Source: an uncultured Bacteroidota bacterium (GTDB lineage: Bacteria > Bacteroidota > Bacteroidia > Chitinophagales > Chitinophagaceae). From it: a stretch of DNA of 7,423 nucleotides. Within the stretch, counting starts at the first letter, position 1; each line of letters opens with the position of its first letter. The notes beneath the pieces were generated by a model. The model was not told the origin of the DNA. It worked only from the letters and a program-made list of their open reading frames with translations, and searched no databases. Below, in pieces: positions 1 to 4,931 of this stretch. The position numbers and the translations under genes are program-made. Location of the stretch: positions 1-7,423 of the forward strand of contig CAIVKT010000152.1 of the NCBI GenBank assembly GCA_903906615.1, read 5' to 3'.

Positions 1-1552
1 CCACCACATCTACATGCACAAACCAGTATATATCGGCGCGCTTGGGTTTGCGGTACAGTATGGAGTAAAGTATCTTATGCTCTATTTCCTTCGGGTTGTT
101 GGCGCTGGTGAGGTATACCAGGTGTGTAGCGTATTTGTTAATGCCGGTATCATTGCTCAGCTCCTGTATGATTGGTATGTAATCATCCATTCGCACAAAC
201 TCCACATAACGGTTCTTTATCTTCCGCGATTTGTACCAAACGATCATAGTGAGGAACAGGCCGCCAGCCACCACTACCGTAACCACACCGCCCTCTACAA
301 ATTTCTCCACCAGGTTCGCCCACAGGAAGGAGAACTCAATAGTGAGGTACACCACCAGGTAGGTAACGATCCACACGATAGGCACCCGCTTCACAAACAT
401 ATAGTAAGAGAACAGGCAGGAGGTCATGATCATGCAAATAGTAATGGAAAGCCCATAGGCTGCTTCCATATCCGACGATCGCTTAAAGTATAAAGTGATC
501 GCCGTGCAGCCTACAAACAACAACATGTTGATACCCGGAATGAAGGATTGCCCCCGCTCCACAGTAGGATAATTGATCTTCATCTTCGGCCACAGGTTCA
601 GTTTCATAGCCTCGCTGATGAGCGTGAACGAACCTGATATAAGCGCCTGGCTGGCAATGATAGCAGCAATAGTGGCTATGATGATACCCGACAGCAGGAA
701 CCAATGCGGCATCAGTTCATAAAAAGGATTTTTTACGGCAGAGCTCCACACCTCACTTTTTATATTGATCAGGAAGGCCCCCTGGCCCAGGTAGTTGAGT
801 ATGAGGCAGGTCTTTACAAAGACCCACGATGCACGGATATTGCCCCTGCCGCAATGCCCGAGGTCGGAGTAGAGCGCCTCGGCGCCCGTTGTACACAGGA
901 ACACTGCCCCCAATATCCAAAACCCTTTGGGATAAACAGTCAGCACTCTTATTGCATAATAAGGATTGAGCGCGCGGAAGATACGCCAGTCATTGGCCTG
1001 GTACAGCTCATGCAGCCCCAATACTGCCAGCATCAGGAACCAGACCAGCATGATAGGGCCAAATGCCTTACCAATATTACTGGTACCAAACTGTTGAAAA
1101 AAGAACAATACAGTAAGGATACCGATAACGATATACACGATCGTCATTACATTGATGTGGTGCAGGTAAGGGATGTTTTGCAGCCCCTCTATGGCGGAGG
1201 TCACAGAGATGGGCGGGGTGATCATTCCATCGGCCAGCAGCGCAGCGCCGCCTATCATAGCGGGGAAGACGGTCCACTTGCCATGCCTGCGTACCAGCGC
1301 GAACAAAGAAAAGATGCCGCCTTCGCCATTGTTATCGGCCTTCAGGGTCAGCATCACATACTTCACAGTAGTTTGCAGGGTAAGCGTCCAGATGATGCAG
1401 GAGAGTGCGCCTATGATCAGGAATTCATTGATCACCTTGCCATTACAAATGGCATTCATTACATACAAGGGCGAGGTGCCAATATCTCCATAAATAATCC
1501 CCAATGCAATAAGGATACCCGCAACCGACGCCTTATTCAGATTCTTTCCCAA
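1..1552 (-). CDS. kup: Kup-family potassium uptake transporter, C-terminus cut by window edge
   Basis: This is an inner-membrane K+ importer of the KUP/HAK/KT family, normally a K+/H+ symporter. My translation of the minus strand is open from 1552 to base 1 without a stop (517 codons). Family signatures appear in order: GDIGTSPLY at residues 22-30, ADGMITP at 107-113, ALYSDLGH at about 226-233, QALISGSFTLIS at about 302-313, and IPGINMLL at 338-345. A dozen hydrophobic segments run to about residue 435. The cytoplasmic C-terminal region then begins and contains KRADIYWFVHVDV just before the edge. Kup proteins are usually 600-680 residues, so roughly 100-150 are missing. The frame has a TGA at 1574-1576 and no ATG before the first conserved motif. 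TTG at 1550-1552 gives MGKNLNKAS and fits the promoter at 1584-1591, so I chose it. ATT at 1570-1568 is less likely. The next gene is divergent. Confidence 0.95.
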   Translation of the reverse strand, partial: MGKNLNKASVAGILIALGIIYGDIGTSPLYVMNAICNGKVINEFLIIGALSCIIWTLTLQTTVKYVMLTLKADNNGEGGIFSLFALVRRHGKWTVFPAMIGGAALLADGMITPPISVTSAIEGLQNIPYLHHINVMTIVYIVIGILTVLFFFQQFGTSNIGKAFGPIMLVWFLMLAVLGLHELYQANDWRIFRALNPYYAIRVLTVYPKGFWILGAVFLCTTGAEALYSDLGHCGRGNIRASWVFVKTCLILNYLGQGAFLINIKSEVWSSAVKNPFYELMPHWFLLSGIIIATIAAIIASQALISGSFTLISEAMKLNLWPKMKINYPTVERGQSFIPGINMLLFVGCTAITLYFKRSSDMEAAYGLSITICMIMTSCLFSYYMFVKRVPIVWIVTYLVVYLTIEFSFLWANLVEKFVEGGVVTVVVAGGLFLTMIVWYKSRKIKNRYVEFVRMDDYIPIIQELSNDTGINKYATHLVYLTSANNPKEIEHKILYSILYRKPKRADIYWFVHVDVV

Positions 1553-1583
1553 TGCTATCCCCGGATTAATGTGTCAGACGGCG

Positions 1584-1591
1584 CAAAGTTA
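1584..1591 (-). promoter_or_regulatory. Predicted -7 box of the kup promoter
   Basis: Read on the minus strand, this is TAACTTTG, a full match to the Bacteroidota -7 consensus TAnnTTTG. A T-rich stretch with TTTTCTG lies 18 bases upstream where a -33 element would sit, but it is not a clean TTTG. Transcription would start near 1577, about 25 bases before the TTG start. That supports the TTG choice, because it leaves no room for a start codon further upstream. Confidence 0.55.
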
Positions 1592-1694
1592 TAACAAAGG
1601 GTAGGAAAACAGAAAACTAATAGAGGAAATTTTTAATTTTATTCGCAGGTAAGATGAATGACCCGCATATATTCAACCATGATAAAATCAAGAA

Positions 1695-1710
1695 TAATAT
1701 TGTAATATTA
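1695..1710 (+). promoter_or_regulatory. Weak -7-like box inside an AATATT dyad upstream of the anchored SRPBCC gene
   Basis: TAATATTG at 1695-1702 differs from TAnnTTTG at one base and would put the transcript start about 27 bases before the ATG at 1736. The same bases form a dyad, AATATT-GT-AATATT (1696-1709), which could be an operator or simply AT-rich chance. No convincing -33 TTTG is visible. A second near-match, TAATTTTA at 1634-1641, is too far upstream to be preferred. Confidence 0.25.
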
Positions 1711-1735
1711 TCCTCTAAATCAAACAAACACACCC

Positions 1736-2278
1736 ATGGGTATAGGCGTAAGAATTATCGTAGGTATCGTAGCCCTTATTATTGCCGTGCTGGTTGCCGC
1801 AGCCTTTGGCGGAGATGACTATTCCATAGAGCGCAGTGTGGTCATCAACAAGCCCGCACAGGAGGTGTTCAACTACATCCGTGTTATGGGCAACCAGGTG
1901 CATTACAGCAAGTGGGTAATGGCCGACCCTAATGTAAAACTAACCTACACAGGCACGGATGGCACCGAAGGTGCCACAATGGCCTGGGATAGCCAGGATA
2001 AGCAGGTAGGTCAGGGGTCACAAACCATCACTAAGTTAGATGACGGCAAGCGTATGGACCTCTCCATCCATTTCATCAAGCCATTTGAAGGCAACAGTAC
2101 TGCCTACTTTACCACAGAAGCAGTTTCGCCTAGCCAAACCAAGGTGGTATGGGGCTTTTATGGTAAAAAGGACAAGTACGCAATGAAGCTCATGCACCTC
2201 GTTTTCAACCTCGAAAAATCAATAGGAAGCGACCTGCAAACAGGACTGAATAACCTTAAAGGCGTTATGGAGAAATAG
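1736..2278 (+). CDS. Membrane-anchored SRPBCC (START-like) family protein
   Basis: The 180-residue protein has an N-terminal hydrophobic helix (about residues 4-24, with Arg6 on the N-terminal side). An SRPBCC domain follows, from about residue 28 to the end. Signs of this fold are the opening strand YSIERSVVINKPAQEVFNYI, which is the usual start of the helix-grip fold, the middle TYTGTDGTEGATMAWDS, and the closing amphipathic helix ending in LNNLKGVMEK. SRPBCC proteins enclose a deep hydrophobic cavity and bind lipids, polyketides or other apolar ligands; no ligand can be inferred here. The anchor may be a signal-anchor that keeps the domain at the inner membrane, though its topology is not clear from sequence. 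The gene is monocistronic: it is divergent from kup and closed by the hairpin at 2306-2338. It belongs to the same superfamily as two proteins of the next operon but is not part of that transcript. ATG at 1736 is well placed, since no upstream in-frame start improves the domain. Confidence 0.85.
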   Translation: MGIGVRIIVGIVALIIAVLVAAAFGGDDYSIERSVVINKPAQEVFNYIRVMGNQVHYSKWVMADPNVKLTYTGTDGTEGATMAWDSQDKQVGQGSQTITKLDDGKRMDLSIHFIKPFEGNSTAYFTTEAVSPSQTKVVWGFYGKKDKYAMKLMHLVFNLEKSIGSDLQTGLNNLKGVMEK

Positions 2279-2305
2279 TATTTCCTCTACCCTCCTACAA
2301 GATAT

Positions 2306-2338
2306 AGCGCCCCGAAGATCGGGGCGCTTTTTATTTTT
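2306..2338 (+). terminator. Rho-independent terminator after the anchored SRPBCC gene
   Basis: A perfect 10-bp stem (AGCGCCCCGA at 2306-2315 with TCGGGGCGCT at 2319-2328) closes a three-base loop AGA and is followed by a T-rich tract from 2328. It lies 28 bases past the stop codon and separates this gene from the repressor-led operon. Confidence 0.93.
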
Positions 2339-2358
2339 CAAAAAAAATCTGAAAATAA

Positions 2359-2389
2359 TTTTGTGCAACCAAAAGGTTTCATATATTTG
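2359..2389 (+). promoter_or_regulatory. Promoter of the arsR-SRPBCC operon
   Basis: A -33 element TTTTG (2359-2363) and a perfect -7 element TATATTTG (2382-2389, consensus TAnnTTTG) are separated by 18 bases. This is the typical arrangement for the Bacteroidota housekeeping sigma factor. The transcript should begin near 2396, giving a leader of about 17 bases before the ATG at 2413. Two operator-like repeats overlap it. Confidence 0.8.
2365..2383 (+). promoter_or_regulatory. Operator-like repeat 1 (between -33 and -7)
   Basis: GCAACCAAAAGGTTTCATA is identical to the copy at 2391-2409. Each copy has an imperfect dyad: TGCAACC-AAAA-GGTTTCA, with 7-base arms and one mismatch (GGTTGCA would be exact). 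Copy 1 fills the promoter spacer and covers the first bases of the -7 box, so a bound dimer would block RNA polymerase. The natural binder is the ArsR-family protein encoded just downstream; this is inferred from position and symmetry. Confidence 0.75.
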
Positions 2390-2390
2390 C

Positions 2391-2409
2391 GCAACCAAAA
2401 GGTTTCATA
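2391..2409 (+). promoter_or_regulatory. Operator-like repeat 2 (over the transcription start)
   Basis: This is the second identical 19-base copy, with the same AACC-AAAA-GGTT core and offset by 26 bases from copy 1. It begins two bases after the -7 box, covers the predicted start site, and ends three bases before the ATG at 2413. Most of it would also lie in the mRNA leader. The spacing of about two and a half helical turns would put the two sites roughly on opposite faces of the DNA. Confidence 0.72.
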
Positions 2410-2412
2410 AAG

Positions 2413-2778
2413 ATGCGCAGAGATGTTTTCCAGGCTATTGCCGACCCCACGAGGAGAGAGATATTGAATATGGTAGCCTACCAGCCACTTAATGTGAACT
2501 CGGTAGCCGAGCATTTTGACGTGAGCCGCACTGCCATATACAAGCACATGAAGATACTCATAGAGTGCGGCATGATAGACATCAAACAGCAGGGCCGTGA
2601 GCGCTACTGCGAAGCCAAACTCACCAAGCTCAATGAAGTATCGGACTGGATAGAACAGTACAAACAATTCTGGACCACCAAGCTCGACTCATTAGAACAA
2701 TACCTGGAAGAACTGCAAAAAGAAAAACCGATAACCACTAAAAAGAAAAAAAATGGCACAAGCAAATCAACACGATGA
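2413..2778 (+). CDS. ArsR-family winged-helix transcriptional repressor (SRPBCC-linked type)
   Basis: The 121-residue protein is a dimeric DNA-binding repressor of the ArsR/SdpR type. It opens with the family hallmark VFQAIADPTRREIL (residues 5-18). The helix-turn-helix follows at about 26-50 (SVAEHFDVSRTAIYKHMKIL, recognition helix from about S38), and then the wing with GRERY (61-65). The ELCVCDL metal-binding box of arsenic sensors is absent, so metal sensing is unlikely. This subtype is commonly followed by SRPBCC genes. A C-terminal helix rich in Glu, Leu and Tyr (about 76-104) probably forms the dimer interface. The last 16 or so residues are a Lys-rich tail, partly encoded in the 26-base overlap with the next gene. 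The gene leads the operon, and the two operators at 2365-2409 suggest that it represses itself and everything behind it. The inducer is unknown. Confidence 0.92.
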   Translation: MRRDVFQAIADPTRREILNMVAYQPLNVNSVAEHFDVSRTAIYKHMKILIECGMIDIKQQGRERYCEAKLTKLNEVSDWIEQYKQFWTTKLDSLEQYLEELQKEKPITTKKKKNGTSKSTR

Positions 2779-3682
2779 CGAAAGGACAGAACGCTCCATG
2801 AGCATCACCCGCATACTGAATGCGCCACGCGAGCTGGTATTTGAAGTATGGACCAACCCGGAACATATCAAGAACTGGTGGGGGCCTGATGGCTTTACCA
2901 ATTCCATATCCAAAATGGAGTTGCGCCCCGGTGGCGACTGGGAGTTTGTAATGCACGGGCCTGATGGTACCGACTACAGGAACAAGCACAGCTATGTAGA
3001 AATAGTGCGGCCCGAGCGCATTGTGATGAACCACATAACGGGGCCTAAACACCAGGTGATAGTAACCTTCGAGGACATGGGCGACAAAACAAAGCTGCAC
3101 TGGCAAATGATCTTTGAGACACCGGACGAAAAGGAAAGAACAATAAAAGTATTCAACGCAGCCGAAGGCCAGAAACAGAATGTGGACAAACTGGCCGCCT
3201 ATCTTGCCGCACATGCCTCAGAGATAATACCCGCAAAAGAGCTGACCATAACGCGCACCTTCAACGCAACGCCCGAGCTGATGTTTCAATTATGGACAGA
3301 CCCTAAGCACCTGAAACAATGGTTCGGGCCACGAGGTTTTACCATACCTACTTGCGACATAGATGCGCGCCCCGGTGGCAATATGCGCCTGGACATGCAA
3401 GGCCCGGACGGCAGGATATATCCCGGTGCAGGACAATATATAGAGCTACAAGAGCCTGGACTGATCGTATTCACCACAAGTGCATTGGATCGTGAAGGTA
3501 AACCCTTGTTTGAAAATATGAACCGTATTACATTTACCAAAGAGGGCGATAACAAAACACTGATGACACTAACAGTGGTCGCAGCGAAGATAAGGCCGGA
3601 AGGTGCGCCATATATAGCCGGCATGAACGAGGGATGGAAACAAACCCTTGACAAACTGGATGAATACACAAACAATTTTTGA
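2753..3682 (+). CDS. Two-domain SRPBCC/AHSA1-like protein
   Basis: The 309-residue protein is made of two homologous START-like domains. Domain 1 spans about 16-155 and starts ITRILNAPRELVFEVWT, with NWWGPDGF at 41-48. Domain 2 spans about 162-309 and starts ITRTFNATPELMFQLWT, with QWFGPRGF at 189-196. Both contain a RPGG turn followed by a strand and a GPDG turn, and both end in a helix with a DKL motif (DKLAAYLAA; LDKLDEYTN). AHSA1-type domains usually occur singly, in proteins of about 140-170 residues, so this is a duplication or fusion. They bind hydrophobic ligands or partner proteins in the cytoplasm. No signal peptide is present. The start at 2753 lies in an A-rich stretch inside the arsR end, so translation is probably coupled to arsR; ATG at 2798 (residue 16) would also keep both domains. 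The DoxX-like gene follows 22 bases after its stop. The ligand is unknown. Confidence 0.9.
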   Translation: MAQANQHDDERTERSMSITRILNAPRELVFEVWTNPEHIKNWWGPDGFTNSISKMELRPGGDWEFVMHGPDGTDYRNKHSYVEIVRPERIVMNHITGPKHQVIVTFEDMGDKTKLHWQMIFETPDEKERTIKVFNAAEGQKQNVDKLAAYLAAHASEIIPAKELTITRTFNATPELMFQLWTDPKHLKQWFGPRGFTIPTCDIDARPGGNMRLDMQGPDGRIYPGAGQYIELQEPGLIVFTTSALDREGKPLFENMNRITFTKEGDNKTLMTLTVVAAKIRPEGAPYIAGMNEGWKQTLDKLDEYTNNF

Positions 3683-3704
3683 TCACAACTAAACACACAC
3701 ACAA

Positions 3705-4082
3705 ATGAAAAAGACAAAGATCATTTTCTGGACAGCGACGATCATCTTCGCATTACTAATGCTGGCATCAGCCATACCGGATATTCTAAACGTGGCAGAT
3801 GCCAAAAAATTCATGGCCACATTGGGCTACCCCGCCTACATCATTCCCTTCCTGGGTTGGGCAAAGTTACTGGGTATTATCGCCATACTCGTCCCGGGCA
3901 GTTATCCACGTATCAAAGAGTGGGCCTATGCAGGCCTGTTCATTGACCTTACCGGCGCACTGTATTCCAACTTATGCACCACCGGCCCATCGGCAGGTAT
4001 GCTGACGATGCTGATATGGGTAGTACCCGGTATTGTATCTTATATCTATTACCATAAAAGGCTTAATGAAGCCAGTAAATAA
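3705..4082 (+). CDS. DoxX-like four-helix membrane protein
   Basis: The 125-residue integral inner-membrane protein has four predicted helices, at about residues 6-28, 44-64, 72-90 and 98-117. The pattern fits DoxX-like proteins: Lys/Arg at the N-terminus, IPDIL at the end of helix 1, a FMATLGYP loop, then a GWAKLLGI helix containing a buried Lys54. The biochemical role of this family is poorly defined; some members are linked to quinone or redox processes in membranes, which cannot be assumed here. DoxX-like genes are often found beside ArsR and SRPBCC genes, as in this operon. It sits 22 bases after the two-domain SRPBCC gene and 6 bases before the small HMA-like gene, so it is almost certainly co-transcribed. 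The start ATG is followed by MKKTK, which fits an inside-positive first helix. Confidence 0.85.
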   Translation: MKKTKIIFWTATIIFALLMLASAIPDILNVADAKKFMATLGYPAYIIPFLGWAKLLGIIAILVPGSYPRIKEWAYAGLFIDLTGALYSNLCTTGPSAGMLTMLIWVVPGIVSYIYYHKRLNEASK

Positions 4083-4088
4083 AAACAC

Positions 4089-4307
4089 ATGCTACAAAGC
4101 ATAGAAGTATTCAAAACAAACATTCAGCTAACGGAACATGCCGCTGCTGCGTGTCGGATGCTGTACATCAACTTCCCCACACATACTACCGACTTCGACC
4201 TCGAGGATTGCGACAGGGTGCTAAGGGTAAAGGGAAGGAACATTATACCTGAGCAAGTAATGGACTGCGTAAGAGCCGATGGATTTGAATGTGAAATATT
4301 GGAGTGA
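4089..4307 (+). CDS. Small HMA-like (ferredoxin-fold) protein lacking the CxxC metal site
   Basis: The 72-residue cytoplasmic protein has a likely beta-alpha-beta-beta-alpha-beta order: strand SIEVFKTNI (4-12), helix 14-28, strands around FDLEDCDRVLRVKG (36-49), helix 52-63, and a last strand FECEILE (66-72). This order resembles heavy-metal-associated domains, but the GMxCxxC metal loop is absent. Four scattered cysteines remain (22, 41, 60, 68). Similar short proteins with a DLEDCD-(K/R)-(I/V)-LR motif are, from memory, present in other Bacteroidota and unnamed. It starts 6 bases after the DoxX-like stop and ends 29 bases before the next SRPBCC gene, so it belongs to the operon. It may be a partner or ligand-binding subunit of its neighbours rather than a metal chaperone. 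The HMA resemblance is judged by eye from the strand and helix pattern. Confidence 0.72.
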   Translation: MLQSIEVFKTNIQLTEHAAAACRMLYINFPTHTTDFDLEDCDRVLRVKGRNIIPEQVMDCVRADGFECEILE

Positions 4308-4336
4308 ACATTTTATAAAACTTAAAAACCAAAAAA

Positions 4337-4831
4337 ATGAGCAACACAAAAGAATTAGTGATCACCCGCACCTTCAGTGCTCCACGCGAGCTGGTCTTCA
4401 AAGCATTCAGCGAAGCAGAGCGCATGGCCAAATGGTGGGCACCTCCGGGCATGGCCATACAGGTAGTACGGTTTGAGTTCAGGCCGGGAGGCATGTTCCT
4501 GTATTGCAACAAGAATGAGCAATTCGAGATGTGGGGCCGGTTTGTGTACGGGGATATTGCGCAGCCTGAGCGTATCGTATTCATCAATTCATTCTCAGAT
4601 AAGGACGGCAATATCGCCAAATCACCTTTCCATCCTGTATGGCCTGCAGAGATATTGAATACCATGACCCTTACCGAAGCAGATGGCAAGACCACCATGG
4701 AGCTGCGCGGCGGCCCCATCAATGCTACCCCCGAAGAGCAGCAGGTATTTGAAGACAATGCAGGCAACATGCAGCAAGGCTTCAAGGGCGTGCTGGATCA
4801 GTTGGAGGCTTATTTGGCAAGTGCGGAATAG
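4337..4831 (+). CDS. Single-domain SRPBCC/AHSA1-like protein
   Basis: The 164-residue START-like protein is of normal length for an AHSA1-type SRPBCC domain. It starts KELVITRTFSAPRELVFKAF (5-24), followed by KWWAPPGM (32-39), a FRPGGMFLY strand, GRFVYGDIAQPERIVF, a loop with HPVWPAE, and the closing helix ending VLDQLEAYLAS. The first strand and the PRELVF motif closely resemble domain 1 and domain 2 of the 2753-3682 protein, so the operon carries three related domains, likely from duplications. There is no signal peptide, so the protein is cytoplasmic. It is the last gene of the operon and is followed by the hairpin at 4851-4882. Its ligand or partner is unknown; related proteins are often annotated only as SRPBCC domain-containing. 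Confidence 0.9.
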   Translation: MSNTKELVITRTFSAPRELVFKAFSEAERMAKWWAPPGMAIQVVRFEFRPGGMFLYCNKNEQFEMWGRFVYGDIAQPERIVFINSFSDKDGNIAKSPFHPVWPAEILNTMTLTEADGKTTMELRGGPINATPEEQQVFEDNAGNMQQGFKGVLDQLEAYLASAE

Positions 4832-4850
4832 AGCTTATTTTCATTTTAGG

Positions 4851-4882
4851 AAGGAGCATGAAAAACGCCATGCTCTTTTTTT
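4851..4882 (+). terminator. Rho-independent terminator of the arsR-SRPBCC operon
   Basis: GAGCATG (4854-4860) pairs with CATGCTC (4869-4875) over an 8-base loop. A G-U pair and A-T pairs extend the stem outward, and a run of T follows from 4876. It lies 22 bases past the last stop codon of the operon. Confidence 0.85.
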
Positions 4883-4904
4883 ATTCTTTCAAACAAATTA
4901 TTCA

Positions 4905-4912
4905 TATCTTTA
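4905..4912 (+). promoter_or_regulatory. Predicted -7 box for the T9SS cargo gene
   Basis: TATCTTTA matches TAnnTTTG at all but the last position. Transcription would begin near 4919, which falls after the TTG at 4914 and before the TTG at 4932, supporting the second start. No clear -33 element is seen. Confidence 0.4.
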
Positions 4913-4931
4913 GTTGACAACATTTATTTTC

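Noticed and set aside
704..1594. Long plus-strand open frame of 296 codons opposite kup, and a 159-codon one at 14-493
   Set aside because: Both are antisense to a continuous minus-strand Kup frame with all family motifs. Their translations are low in hydrophobic order and resemble nothing known.
1654..1735. Possible small plus-strand frame starting MNDPHIFNHDKIK that runs into the anchored SRPBCC gene in another frame
   Set aside because: It continues as a very basic, low-complexity sequence inside the real gene, and has no promoter of its own at a suitable distance.
2413..2778. Arsenic or metal sensing by the ArsR-family protein
   Set aside because: The ELCVCDL metal box and equivalent paired Cys are missing, and no arsenate reductase or efflux gene is nearby.
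2338..3214. Minus-strand open frames of 109 and 158 codons over the arsR and two-domain SRPBCC genes
   Set aside because: They are shadows of well-supported plus-strand genes and would cover the promoter and operators of the operon. No promoter or family motif supports them.
4243..4785. Minus-strand open frame of 180 codons over the last SRPBCC gene
   Set aside because: It is antisense to a clear SRPBCC domain. The translation is Ser/Met-rich with no recognisable domain.
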